The notes beneath the pieces are model-generated. The model made no database searches, was not told the DNA's origin, and was given only the letters and a program-made list of their open reading frames with translations. Position numbers and translations under genes: made by a program. A DNA stretch of 64,000 nucleotides, from the NCBI GenBank assembly GCA_036272935.1, contig DATAXP010000041.1, positions 26,754 through 90,753 on the forward strand, read 5' to 3'. Source of the DNA: DATAXP01 sp036272935. Its GTDB lineage: Bacteria; Planctomycetota; Planctomycetia; Pirellulales; PNKZ01. Positions 8,933 to 17,537 of this stretch are shown piece after piece (position 1 is the stretch's first letter; every line of letters starts with the position of its first letter).

Positions 8933-9423
8933 ATCCAATCTCGCTTCGCAAATCAGAGCGCAGCCGCGGTAGCAGAGCAAATGGCATACCCGATGGCTTG
9001 TGTCCTTACGTAAAGAAAGCGAAACGGACCGATGGCGATATTTCGGTCGTAACAGCGGCGAGCCCCGCCGTTGTCACCAGGGCCACGTTCAGGCCAATTG
9101 CCTGGCGCCAGCGGCCGACTGCGGCGACGCTCCGCACGCTACGCGCGCCGGCGGAGAAGCGCCGGGTGCCAAGAGCAAGGTCGCGGCAGTCGCCGGCGCA
9201 TGTTGGGCTCGCAGCAGCACTATCCCAGCACCGTCATCGCCAAAGCCAGTGCCGATGCTGCGACGCTTTGAGGCGCGAGCTGGCGCCGAATGCCTCGACC
9301 TTAGTTCGCGCGACAAGCTCTCGACGGGATCGGCGCAGGAATCTATGGTGTTGCGCAGAGACCAAGAACATCGACGAGCGGTCGCCGGAAGCGTGATCCG
9401 TGGTTAGCGCGTTGAGGTGAGCA
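8933..9423. other. Intergenic region, 491 bases, no convincing gene
   Basis: This lies between the start of the minus-strand adaptor gene and the start of the plus-strand anion permease, so it should hold promoters for both. Open frames of 60-135 codons exist on both strands, but they are Arg/Ala/Pro-rich and overlap each other as GC-rich noise does. I see no recognisable motif. A purine-rich GAGGTGAG at 9413-9420 is a good ribosome-binding site for the downstream TTG start. Confidence 0.5.
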
Positions 9424-10698
9424 TTGGACGGCGCGGCGGCTGAGTGGACGACGTGGATCGTATTCGCCGGGACCTACGCCGGCTTGGCAATCGGCAAGAT
9501 TCCAGGGCTGCACATCGACCGGGCCGGGATCGCTCTGGCCGGGGCGACGTTGATGCTCGTCACTGGTCAAATCACCTTTCGCGATGCGATGAGCCGCGAG
9601 AGCATCGACTATCCGACGCTCGCCCTGCTGTTCGGCATGATGATTGTGGTTGGCTGCCTGCGGCTGTCGGGTTTTTTTGCCCGGCTGGCCGGAGCGGCGA
9701 TGGCGCGGATTCGCTCACCGCGCGCGCTGTTGGCCGCGACGATCGCCTTGGCCGGCGCCCTGTCGGCATTCTTGATTAATGACGTGGTCTGCCTCGCGTT
9801 GTCGCCGCTGGTCCTGCACCTGGCCCGTCGCCTGCGGTTCGATCCGGTGCCGCACCTGGTCGCCCTGGCAACTGCGGCAAACATCGGCTCGGTGGGCACG
9901 ATCACCGGCAACCCGCAGAACATCTACATCGGCTCGCACTCCGGCATCTCATACCTGCGCTTCGCTCTGCGGCTGCTGCCCGTGGCGACGATTGGCCTGG
10001 TGATCAATTACTTGGTCGTGGCAGTCGTGTATCGACGCAGCCTGGCTGCGACGGCCGACACACAGCGCACGACCGACGAACCGGCCGAGGACGACGTGCC
10101 CCCGCAGAACCGCGCCGTCCATCGAGCCCTGCGACGCAAGGCTGTCGCGGTGGCTGTCCTGACGATCGCGCTGTTCTTCACCGGCTTGCCCTTGGAGGTG
10201 GTTGCGCTGGCAGCAGCGGCGTTTCTGTTATTAGGTCGCGTGAAGTCGGCCAGGATTTATGCCCAGGTCGATTGGGGATTGCTGATGATGTTCGTCGGTC
10301 TGTTTGTCGTCGTGCATGCGTTCCAGGTGCACGTTGTCAGTCGCTGGGGCATTGCCGGCTGGCATTGGCTGCTCGATTCGCCGGTCGATCGGATGAGCCT
10401 GCTGTCGGCCGGGTTGTCGAACCTGGTGAGCAACGTGCCGGCGGTGCTGCTGCTGGAGCCCGTGGTCGCGGCAATCGGTCCGAGCGAGCGCGAAACGGCC
10501 TGGTTGGCCTTGGCGATGTCGAGCACCTTGGCCGGCAATCTGACCGTGCTGGGGAGCGTGGCGAATCTGATCGTGGTCGAGAACGCGCGGCGCGGCGGCG
10601 TCGAGATTTCGTTCTGGCAGTACTGCAAGATTGGCGTGCCGCTGACGCTGCTGACGTTAGCACTCGGGATCGCGTGGTTCGACTTTGTTCGCTACTGA
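9424..10698 (+). CDS. Anion permease of the SLC13/ArsB-NhaD (ion transporter) superfamily
   Basis: This 424-aa protein has about 10-11 predicted membrane helices. The start is a TTG at 9424, preceded by GAGGTGAG. The superfamily signature is clear: a first re-entrant half with AFLINDVVCLALSPLVL, then the conserved ATAANIGSVGTITGNPQN, and a second half with LSNLVSNVPAVLLLEPVV and AMSSTLAGNLTVLGSVANLI. Such proteins carry arsenite, citrate, sulfate or sodium ions. The substrate cannot be named here. The last codons and stop lie in a perfect 15-base tandem duplication (10684-10713). The MFS transporter gene begins 22 bases after the stop. Confidence 0.82.
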   Translation: MDGAAAEWTTWIVFAGTYAGLAIGKIPGLHIDRAGIALAGATLMLVTGQITFRDAMSRESIDYPTLALLFGMMIVVGCLRLSGFFARLAGAAMARIRSPRALLAATIALAGALSAFLINDVVCLALSPLVLHLARRLRFDPVPHLVALATAANIGSVGTITGNPQNIYIGSHSGISYLRFALRLLPVATIGLVINYLVVAVVYRRSLAATADTQRTTDEPAEDDVPPQNRAVHRALRRKAVAVAVLTIALFFTGLPLEVVALAAAAFLLLGRVKSARIYAQVDWGLLMMFVGLFVVVHAFQVHVVSRWGIAGWHWLLDSPVDRMSLLSAGLSNLVSNVPAVLLLEPVVAAIGPSERETAWLALAMSSTLAGNLTVLGSVANLIVVENARRGGVEISFWQYCKIGVPLTLLTLALGIAWFDFVRY

Positions 10699-10713
10699 TT
10701 TGTTCGCTACTGA
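10684..10713 (+). repeat. Perfect 15-base tandem duplication over a stop codon
   Basis: The unit TTTGTTCGCTACTGA occurs twice head to tail (10684-10698 and 10699-10713). The first copy encodes the last residues and stop of the anion permease. The second lies in the gap before the MFS gene. It looks like a recent slippage duplication with no coding consequence. Confidence 0.85.
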
Positions 10714-10720
10714 GGCGTTC

Positions 10721-12031
10721 ATGCCCCTTCGCGGCGTCCGCTCGCTGAGACATCGCAACTTCCGGCTCTTCTTTGCCGGCCAGCTCGTATCGCTGTGCGG
10801 CACATGGTTGCAGCAAGTGGCGATGACCTGGCTGGTGTGGGAGCTGTCGCACCGGCCGAGCCTGCTGGGATATCTCAGCTTCGCCAGCCAGATTCCGATG
10901 CTGCTGTTGGCTCCCGTGGCCGGCGCGATCAGCGAACACTGGAATCGCCGGCGGGCCTTGCTGGTTACACAAAGCCTCGCGATGGCGCAGGCGCTGGTTC
11001 TCGGCGTGCTCACGCTCGAAGGCTGGGTGCGCGTTGAGCACGTGTTCGTGTTGGCGCTGGCGCTGGGAATGGTCAACGCGTTCGACATGCCGCTGCGTCA
11101 GGCGTTCTTGCACCAGATGGTGGTCGAGCGCGACGATCTGGCCAATGCCATCGCGCTGAACTCGTCGATGGTCAACGGAGCCCGGCTCGTGGGGCCGGCG
11201 CTGGCCGGGGTGCTGATCGATCTGGTCGGCGAAGGATGGTGCTTCGTGCTCAATGGGCTCAGTTACCTGGCGGTGCTGGCCGCCTTGGCAGCGATGCAAA
11301 TTGTACACGTGCGCCCGCCTGTCGCCGAGACGCGCCTGTGGACGAACCTGCACGGTGGCTTTCGCTACGCGTTCACGTTCACGCCGATCCGTGCCATCCT
11401 GTCGATGGTGGCGATCACGAGCATCACAAGCATGCCACTGTCGGTGCTGATGCCGGTCTTTGCCAGCGAGAAGCTCGGTGGCGGGGCTGGCACCTTGGGC
11501 CTGCTCACCAGCGCGATGGGCATCGGCGCGCTGGGAAGCGCGATGTACCTAGCCGCGCGCCGCAGCGTGCTGGGGCTAGGGCGGGTGATGGCCCTGGCCG
11601 CGCTCGGATTTGCGTTGGGCATGATCGCCTTCTCGTTCTCCGACACGCTGGTTCTTTCGCTGCCAATCCTTGCCCTCAGCGGCTTCTGCATGATGTTGCA
11701 GATGGCCTCGAGCAACACGCTGCTGCAAACGATCGTCGATCCCGACAAGCGCGGCCGCGTGATGGGACTGTACGGGATGTCGTTCCTGGGCGTCGCGCCG
11801 ATCGGCAGCTTATCGACGGCCTATCTCGCCCGGCCCGACGTGCTCGGCTCGTCGAACACGCTGCGCCTTGCCGGAGCGATCTGCCTGGCCGGCGGAATCG
11901 TATTCCTGTTCCGGCTGCGCACGCTGCGCGAGCAGGTGCGGCCAGTGTATCGAAAGCTCGGCATCCTCCCCGAGATCGCCGCGGGTTTGCAAGCCAGCGC
12001 ACAACTCAACACCCCACCGGAACGAACGTAG
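10721..12031 (+). CDS. Major facilitator superfamily transporter (EntS-like/DUF894 type)
   Basis: This predicted 12-helix exporter has about 436 aa from the ATG at 10721. An upstream in-frame TTG at 10685 is less likely because it lies in the duplicated end of the preceding gene. The N terminus (LRHRNFRLFFAGQLVSLCGTW) and the loop PVAGAISEHWNRRRAL are typical of the EntS/enterobactin-exporter-like branch. LNSSMVNGARLVGPALAG and VDPDKRGRVMGLYGM are further family motifs. It lies 22 bases behind the anion permease on the same strand, so the two may share a transcript. Substrate unknown. Confidence 0.85.
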   Translation: MPLRGVRSLRHRNFRLFFAGQLVSLCGTWLQQVAMTWLVWELSHRPSLLGYLSFASQIPMLLLAPVAGAISEHWNRRRALLVTQSLAMAQALVLGVLTLEGWVRVEHVFVLALALGMVNAFDMPLRQAFLHQMVVERDDLANAIALNSSMVNGARLVGPALAGVLIDLVGEGWCFVLNGLSYLAVLAALAAMQIVHVRPPVAETRLWTNLHGGFRYAFTFTPIRAILSMVAITSITSMPLSVLMPVFASEKLGGGAGTLGLLTSAMGIGALGSAMYLAARRSVLGLGRVMALAALGFALGMIAFSFSDTLVLSLPILALSGFCMMLQMASSNTLLQTIVDPDKRGRVMGLYGMSFLGVAPIGSLSTAYLARPDVLGSSNTLRLAGAICLAGGIVFLFRLRTLREQVRPVYRKLGILPEIAAGLQASAQLNTPPERT

Positions 12032-12109
12032 GCCTGCAGGCCGCGCCGTTGTACATTCCCGCAGCCAATCCGATAATCGAACGCATCGCCGTTGATTCGT
12101 AAAGATGGT

Positions 12110-12271
12110 CGAGCTCGCGCTCATCAATGAGCCGAACGGCGGCTCCAGGCAGGCCTGCACGTCTTCAGCCGTCAGATGATCGTGCTCCTTAAGCGCTTGA
12201 TCGACGGTCCATCCGCGCGCCAAGAGCTCGATCACGAATCCAACGGCGATGCGCGGTCCTTTGACGATCAC
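12110..12271 (-). pseudogene. DUF433-like antitoxin fragment
   Basis: About 50 codons match the core of DUF433 proteins, which are small helix-turn-helix antitoxin-like proteins: VKGPRIAVGFVIELLARGWT, then HLTAEDVQACL. A normal member starts with a strand and GKPVI and ends with a short tail. Here the N-terminal ~20 residues are missing (an in-frame stop lies just upstream) and the reading frame runs on past the domain. The stop of the DUF971 gene touches its 5' end. Probably a remnant. Confidence 0.5.
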
Positions 12272-12594
12272 TACCCAGATATCTCACTTCCCAGCCGCAG
12301 CAGCAGGTCGAAGGGATAGATGCCGGTGTCGTGGCCGTCGGTGAACGCGATGTTGTAGGCGTACTGGCCGACCGGGGTCATGCCGGCCAGCTTCAGCGGC
12401 GCGGCTTCAGCCGGCGAGAGAATCGGCAACATCGTCGGTGGCGGAGGAGCAGCGGAGCGCTTCTCGCGGCAGGTTGCGCAGGGGCAGGCGTCGCGCAGTT
12501 CGCGCACCGTGTAGAGCCGGCGCTGGCCGTCGCTCCACTCGATCAGCAAGCGGCCGTCCGGTTCCAGCGCAAGTTTTGTAGGTTGAGCGGGCAT
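12271..12594 (-). CDS. DUF971 domain protein
   Basis: This 107-aa protein starts at the ATG at 12594 (MPAQPTKLAL). The DUF971 pattern is clear: IEWSDGQRRLYTVRELRDAC, then CPCATCRE, and a C-terminal YAYNIAFTDGHDTGIYPFDL. The domain also forms the N terminus of gamma-butyrobetaine hydroxylase and occurs alone in bacteria, sometimes beside Fe-S (MRP-type) proteins. The Cys cluster may bind metal; that is inference. It starts 8 bases after the stop of the class V aminotransferase, so it is probably its operon partner. Confidence 0.8.
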   Translation of the reverse strand: MPAQPTKLALEPDGRLLIEWSDGQRRLYTVRELRDACPCATCREKRSAAPPPPTMLPILSPAEAAPLKLAGMTPVGQYAYNIAFTDGHDTGIYPFDLLLRLGSEISG

Positions 12595-12602
12595 TGAAGC
12601 TG

Positions 12603-13868
12603 TTATTCTGCGATGCTCGACAAAGTGCCAAGCACACGGTCGATCTCGTCGTGCGTGTTGTAGTGCATCAGGCCGAGGCGCACGAGCCCTTCGGGTTCCA
12701 ATCCCAACGATTCGGTCACCGATAAGGCATAGAAGTTTCCGCTCCACACGCAGATGCCGGCCGCGGCGAGCTGGCGGGCCAACTCGTGCGACGCGAGCGC
12801 GCGGTGCGTGATCGATACCGTCGGCACGCGCTCGTCGAGCCGGGCCGTGTCGGCAATGCCCCACACGCGCACCTTGGGCAACTCGGCGAGCCCGGCAAGC
12901 AGATGCCGCGCCAGGTCGGTTTCGTAGGCCGTGATCGCCTCGAACGCCGCAGTCAGCGCCTCGCGCCGACCGAGTGACGCGCCGTCCTTGCTCGTCCTGC
13001 GGCCAATCTCGGCCAGGTACTCAATGGCTGCCAGGCTGCCCGCGATCCCTTCGTGATTCTGGGTGCCGGTCATCCAACGGCTTGGCAGATCATTCGATGC
13101 TGGGCGGACTTTGTAGGCCGGCAGTTCCTCGAGCAACGCGCGGCGGCCCCACAGCGCGCCGACATGCGGGCCGAAGAACTTGTACGCCGAGCAGACCACG
13201 AAATCGGCGCCCCAGGCGGCGACATCGACCAGTCGGTGCGGCACATAATGCACCGCGTCGACATACACCAGCGCACCAGCCGCATGCGCGGCCTGAACAA
13301 TCTCGGCCAGCGGGTTGATCGTCCCTAGCGAGTTGCTCGCGGCGCCGACCGCCACCAGCCGCGTGCGCGGCGACAGTTTGCTGCGCAGATCGCGCACGTC
13401 GAGCGTACCATCGACGCCATGGAAGGCGACCGGGCGCACTTCGACGCCGGCCTCGGCGGCCGCCAGCGTCCAGGGACTCACGTTCGCATCGTGATCCAGC
13501 CGCGTGACAATAATATTGTCGCCGCGGCGCCAGGTGCGCGCCAGCGATCGGCTCATGGCCAGGGTAAGCGTGGACATGTTCGCGCCGAAGATCACGCACT
13601 CAGCGTCGTCGGCGCCGAGCAGGTCGGCCACGGCCCGGTGCGCCTCGGCAAGCACGGCATCGCTCGCGCGGCTGGTGGCGAATGTGCCGCCGCAGTTCGC
13701 ATTGTTCGTCGACAGGTATCGGCTGATCGCGCCAATCACCGACTGCGGCACCTGGCTGCCGCCAGGACCGTCGAGGAACACGGCCGGGTGACCGTCGAAC
13801 GATTGTGCCAGCGCCGGAAATTGAGCGCGAATACTATCGATGTCGAATGCCTTGTTGGAGGTTTTCAT
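12603..13868 (-). CDS. Class V aminotransferase, cysteine desulfurase-like
   Basis: This 421-aa PLP enzyme is of the NifS/SufS-related fold, closest in character to the 'cysteine desulfurase family' of long NifS-like proteins. PLP-binding features are visible: YVDAVHYVPHRLVDVAAWGAD with the PLP-contacting Asp, and SAYKFFGPHVGALWG with the Schiff-base Lys near residue 230. VTRLDHDANVSPW and MTGTQNHEGIAG are also typical. I see no clear SufS-type active-site Cys loop, so desulfurase activity is not assured. Its ATG overlaps the stop of the DUF1445 gene by four bases (ATGA), indicating translational coupling. It lies far from the suf locus at 45-54 kb. Confidence 0.82.
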   Translation of the reverse strand: MKTSNKAFDIDSIRAQFPALAQSFDGHPAVFLDGPGGSQVPQSVIGAISRYLSTNNANCGGTFATSRASDAVLAEAHRAVADLLGADDAECVIFGANMSTLTLAMSRSLARTWRRGDNIIVTRLDHDANVSPWTLAAAEAGVEVRPVAFHGVDGTLDVRDLRSKLSPRTRLVAVGAASNSLGTINPLAEIVQAAHAAGALVYVDAVHYVPHRLVDVAAWGADFVVCSAYKFFGPHVGALWGRRALLEELPAYKVRPASNDLPSRWMTGTQNHEGIAGSLAAIEYLAEIGRRTSKDGASLGRREALTAAFEAITAYETDLARHLLAGLAELPKVRVWGIADTARLDERVPTVSITHRALASHELARQLAAAGICVWSGNFYALSVTESLGLEPEGLVRLGLMHYNTHDEIDRVLGTLSSIAE

Positions 13869-14662
13869 CAGGTAACGCGGAAATCTTCTTCGCGCAGATC
13901 GGTGATGAACATATATCCGGGGCTGTGAGTGATTGCCAGATCGAGCCGCGCATTGACGAGGGCCAACTGAGGCGTGACGCCGCAGGCCCAGAACACCGGC
14001 AACTCACCGCCGGCGATCGTGACCGCGTCGCCGAAGTCGGGCCGTTCGAGGGCCGCGATGCCAAGCGCCGCCGGATCGCCGACATGCACCGGAGCGCCGT
14101 GCATTCGTGGATACGCGGCAGTGACCGCCCCCACCTGCGCGATCTGCTCGGGTCGATACGGCCGCATGCTCACCACCAGGTTTCCGCGAAACACACCGGC
14201 CGGTTCGCACGAACGATTGGTGCGAAACATCGGCACGTTGCGGCGCTCGTGGATATGCCGCACCGGCAGACCGGCGCGCTCAAGTGCCGCTTCGAAGCTG
14301 AACGAACAACCCAGCAGAAAGCCCACGAGGTCATCGCGCCACACAGCGAGTAGATCGCTGCGTTCGACGGCTTCGGGTTGGCCGTGACGGAACACGCGAT
14401 AGCGCCCCACGTCGGTGCGCAGGTCGGCTCCGGCAGCAACATCGACCGTCGGATCGCCTGGCGCGCCGCGCGCCACGAGCGGACACGGTTGCGGATTGAG
14501 CCGGCAGAATTGTTCGAAGTCGTCGGCTACGGCAGCCGGCACGATGACGACGTTGGTTTGCACAAACCCCGGAACTTGTCCGGCTGTAGGGCGCTGAAAA
14601 GCACGCGATCGAATCGCGGCGCGGAGTGCATCGGGATAAGAATATTGTGAAAACTCTGTCAT
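13868..14662 (-). CDS. DUF1445 putative hydro-lyase / D-glutamate cyclase family protein
   Basis: This 264-aa protein from the ATG at 14662 (MTEFSQYSYPDALRAAIRS) belongs to the DUF1445/YcsI family. Visible features are the N-terminal TAGQVPGFVQTNVVIVP, LVGFLLGCSFSFEAAL, the RNVPMFRTNRSCEPAGVFRG stretch and HVGDPAALGIAALERPDFGD with GELPVFWACGVTPQ. Relatives are annotated as hydro-lyases, and a eukaryotic homologue is a D-glutamate cyclase. A longer in-frame start at 14722 is possible but has no better support. It is coupled to the next gene by an ATGA overlap. Confidence 0.85.
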   Translation of the reverse strand: MTEFSQYSYPDALRAAIRSRAFQRPTAGQVPGFVQTNVVIVPAAVADDFEQFCRLNPQPCPLVARGAPGDPTVDVAAGADLRTDVGRYRVFRHGQPEAVERSDLLAVWRDDLVGFLLGCSFSFEAALERAGLPVRHIHERRNVPMFRTNRSCEPAGVFRGNLVVSMRPYRPEQIAQVGAVTAAYPRMHGAPVHVGDPAALGIAALERPDFGDAVTIAGGELPVFWACGVTPQLALVNARLDLAITHSPGYMFITDLREEDFRVT

Positions 14663-14724
14663 CTTGCGCGACGTATCATCAACAAACTCATGCGGAACTC
14701 GGAGTTCACGCCAGTTTGTCATAC

Positions 14725-14843
14725 CTCCTACCGGGTGGAAGCCTTGCTCGGGCGAAACCGTAGGATAAATTTATCTCAGTGCTCGCCGAAAGGTGAGCTT
14801 CGAGCCGCACAGGTTCCTGCCCCGCCTGTGCGGCTTTCTTTTT
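14725..14843 (+). ncRNA. Candidate small structured RNA ending in an intrinsic terminator
   Basis: In the gap between two minus-strand genes the plus strand holds three elements in a row: a palindrome GATAAATTTATC (14764-14775), a 7-bp hairpin GCTCGCC-GAAA-GGTGAGC with a GNRA loop (14781-14798), and a 10-bp GC stem followed by TTTCTTTTT (14804-14843). No plus-strand gene is nearby that needs a terminator, so a free-standing small RNA is the simplest reading. I do not recognise a known family. The 5' end is a guess. Confidence 0.4.
14804..14843 (+). terminator. Rho-independent terminator, plus strand
   Basis: Stem GCCGCACAGG (14804-14813) pairs with CCTGTGCGGC (14825-14834) and is followed by TTTCTTTTT. 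The T-run lies on the plus strand, so it does not serve the minus-strand kinase gene that ends at 14901. Confidence 0.75.
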
Positions 14844-14885
14844 GCGCCTGCGTTGGGCGCGGCCGCCGGGCCGCGTGGCCAACGC

Positions 14886-14903
14886 GCGTCGCAAGCGACG
14901 CTA
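14886..14903. repeat. Short palindrome (TTAGCGTCGC family) touching a stop codon
   Basis: GCGTCGCAAGCGACGC at 14886-14901 directly follows (minus-strand reading) and touches the TAG of the histidine kinase gene. Related copies occur at 33353-33377 and 41161-41184. Confidence 0.6.
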
Positions 14904-17537
14904 ACCATCGCGCTTCAGGCCGCGCAGTGTGCCGACGAGCTTCGTGATGTCGACCGGCTTCTCGATCAGTCCGTCGATGCCCAACTCGCGCAGCTCGTCG
15001 AGCCGTTGCTGCGAGAGGTCGGCCGTCATCGCGAACACCGCCCCCGCCGCACTGCCGACGTCGTGGCTGCGCGCCGCCTTGAGCACTTCGCGGCCGTCCA
15101 TGTCGGGGAGCATCATGTCGACCAAGAGCACGTCGAACGCCGCCGACGATTGCAGTCGGTCCAAGGCCGAGCGGCCGTCGGCGGCTTCGATTACCGCCGC
15201 CCCTTCTTCGCGCAGGAGGCGCGCGGTGCCCAGCCGCGTCGGCTCGTGATCCTCGACCAGCAGCACGCGCAGGTTCATCGGCGACACCGCGGCTGAGACG
15301 ATGCGGGCCATCGCCGGATCAGCCTTGCTGGTTCGGACGGCGGACCCCAGGCGCAACATGACCACCGAAGCGGGGAGCGACACGGTGAACGTGCTGCCCT
15401 GCCGGGGCACGCTCTCGACGCTCAACGTGCCGCCAATCAGGTCGACCAGGCGCTTGCTAATGGCGAGGCCGAGGCCAGTCCCCTTGGCACGATCGCGCGC
15501 CGGATTGTGCAACTGGGCAAATTCGTTGAAGATCGTCTCCTGGTGCTCCGGCGCGATGCCGATCCCGCTGTCGATCACCCGGATTTGCAGCGCCGGCTGA
15601 GAATGCAAGCCCTGCGGCTGCGACACAACGGCCGATTCAATCCGTATGCTCCCCTGATCGGTGAACTTGATGGCGTTGCCGATCAGATTCGCCAACACGC
15701 GCGCCAGCTTCACGCGATCGGTGCGAATCCACAACGGCCGCCCGGCCGGCTCGCAATTCAGCGCAACTTGCTTTTGCACGGCGAGCGGCATGAGCTGCCG
15801 GCACTCTTCTTCGATCAACTCGGAAAGCGAGAACTCGCTTTCGGTGAGCTCGATCTTGCCGGCATCGAAGCGGGCCAGGTCGAGCACGTCCCCCACCAGT
15901 TCGATCAGCGACAGTGTGCTGCGCTGCAAGCCGGCAGCCAGGCTGGGAATCTCTTCGCGCAGCTTGGGGTCGGCAGCGTAACGGCTGATCAGCTCGGCCG
16001 TCAGGTTGATGGCGTTGGCCGGCGTGCGAATGTCGTGCGACACGGCGGCCAGGAAGCGCGTCTTCCGCTGAGCGGCCTCTTCCGCCTCGCGGCGGCGCAG
16101 CTCCAATTCGTGCTGAAGCAGCTTTTGCGCGGTGACGTCGACCAACGCGGCGACCGCACCGGTCGCGATGCCGTCGGCGTCGCAGATTGGCGAGGCGCTA
16201 ACGAGCAGTGCCCGCCGGGTGCCGCCAGGCAATACCAGTTCGAGCTCGTCGTTTACAATATCGACGCCGGCGGCCGCGCGCACCAGCGGATGATTGCCAG
16301 GATCCAGCGGATGATCGCCGCGGACCAGGTACCGCGCTACGCGCTGGCCCAGGGGCGTGAATGGCGACAGGTTTTCATCCTTCGTGACGTTCAACATGGC
16401 GGCGGCGGCCGGGTTCACACGTACCTCGCGGCACGCCGGATCGTCGGCGACCAGCATGGCGATCGGCACCGTGCCGACCGCGGCTTCAAAGCGCCGGCGC
16501 TCCTGCTGGATGGTGTCGAGCAGCTCGGCACTCTGCGTGCTGATCGACGCCTGGGCTGCCAGCGATTCGACCATCGACACTTCCGCTTCGTTCCACGCTC
16601 GCGGCTGCTCGCAGTAAATCTCGACGGTCCCCACGCAACGTCCCTGCACGCGCAGCGGCGCAGCTAGCACCGCGGCCAGCGGCGGACCGTGATGCCGGGT
16701 GGGCATCAGCAGATCGGGCCGTCGCTCGGCGTCTTCGAGAAACGCCGTTTGGCCTGCCGAGATCACCAGCGAGGCGAACGACCGCGCGTACGGCAGCCGC
16801 GTCGATACCGGCCCCTCGGGACCGAAGCCGTGATGGCAAACGATCTCGACCTCGTCGCCGTGCTTCTCGAGGATCGCCGACGGCAATCCGCCCGAGAAAA
16901 TCTCGAGCGCTTCGCAGATGCGCGACATCACTTCGCTGCGGCCCAGATCGATCGTCAGCGCCCGCGACAATTCGAGCAACTGCTCGAGCATCCGCTCCCA
17001 GTTGACCAGTTCCTCGTTGGCGACGCGCAGCTCTTCGCTCTGGGTTTCGAGCTCCTCGGTCTGCGATTGCAGCTCCTCGTTCTGCCGGACGATCAGTTCT
17101 TCGTGTTCGCGCAGCTCCTCGTTGAGTTTTTCCAGCTCGGTGTTCTGTCCGTGGAGGATCGATAGATATTCCCATTGCACGCGCTGCTGGCTGATGCGCA
17201 CGTCGCTGAGGCCGGCGATCACCAGGATCACGCCCGCGGCGATCACCCGATTCAGCAAGGCGATGGCCCAAACCTGCTCGTGCGTCGGCGGCGTGCCGAC
17301 GGCCAACTGCAACATGGCCAACACCACGGCCGATCCGGCGCAGGCCCACAACCAGCGGCGATCGCCCGACCAGGCCATCAGCGCCACCGGAATGCCGTAC
17401 AGAATCGGCAGGATCATATTGGCCGGCGTGAACAGGTCGACCAGCGCGGCGCCGACCACCAGCACCGCGCTGATGCCGGCGATCGCTCCACGCTTGCGCA
17501 GCGGTGTGTCCATCGAAAGCTCGTCGTCGGCCGTCAT
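14901..17537 (-). CDS. Membrane-bound hybrid sensor histidine kinase with C-terminal receiver
   Basis: This protein has about 878 aa from the ATG at 17537, which is preceded by GGGGAGAAG. Order: several membrane helices (about residues 15-135, MASE-like), a Glu/Gln-rich coiled coil (140-215, repeating EELxxQxEEL), a GAF domain (about 225-380), a PAS domain (about 390-510), HisKA with H-box FLAAVSHDIRTPANAIN, HATPase with N-box NLIGNAIKFTD, G1 DSGIGIAPEH and G2 GTGLGLAIS, and a receiver with LLVEDHEPTRLG and phospho-acceptor VDMMLPDMDG. It should sense a membrane or cytosolic signal and phosphorylate its own receiver. The start overlaps the stop of the CheR-like gene (ATGA), so the two are translationally coupled. 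Output target unknown. Confidence 0.9.
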   Translation of the reverse strand: MTADDELSMDTPLRKRGAIAGISAVLVVGAALVDLFTPANMILPILYGIPVALMAWSGDRRWLWACAGSAVVLAMLQLAVGTPPTHEQVWAIALLNRVIAAGVILVIAGLSDVRISQQRVQWEYLSILHGQNTELEKLNEELREHEELIVRQNEELQSQTEELETQSEELRVANEELVNWERMLEQLLELSRALTIDLGRSEVMSRICEALEIFSGGLPSAILEKHGDEVEIVCHHGFGPEGPVSTRLPYARSFASLVISAGQTAFLEDAERRPDLLMPTRHHGPPLAAVLAAPLRVQGRCVGTVEIYCEQPRAWNEAEVSMVESLAAQASISTQSAELLDTIQQERRRFEAAVGTVPIAMLVADDPACREVRVNPAAAAMLNVTKDENLSPFTPLGQRVARYLVRGDHPLDPGNHPLVRAAAGVDIVNDELELVLPGGTRRALLVSASPICDADGIATGAVAALVDVTAQKLLQHELELRRREAEEAAQRKTRFLAAVSHDIRTPANAINLTAELISRYAADPKLREEIPSLAAGLQRSTLSLIELVGDVLDLARFDAGKIELTESEFSLSELIEEECRQLMPLAVQKQVALNCEPAGRPLWIRTDRVKLARVLANLIGNAIKFTDQGSIRIESAVVSQPQGLHSQPALQIRVIDSGIGIAPEHQETIFNEFAQLHNPARDRAKGTGLGLAISKRLVDLIGGTLSVESVPRQGSTFTVSLPASVVMLRLGSAVRTSKADPAMARIVSAAVSPMNLRVLLVEDHEPTRLGTARLLREEGAAVIEAADGRSALDRLQSSAAFDVLLVDMMLPDMDGREVLKAARSHDVGSAAGAVFAMTADLSQQRLDELRELGIDGLIEKPVDITKLVGTLRGLKRDG

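Noticed and set aside
9000..9407. Overlapping 132-135 codon frames before the anion permease gene
   Set aside because: Arg/Ala/Ser-rich, mutually overlapping, no motif and no convincing start. Treated as intergenic.
14804..14843. Hairpin considered as the terminator of the histidine kinase gene
   Set aside because: The T-run is on the plus strand while the kinase is on the minus strand, so it cannot end that transcript in the usual way.
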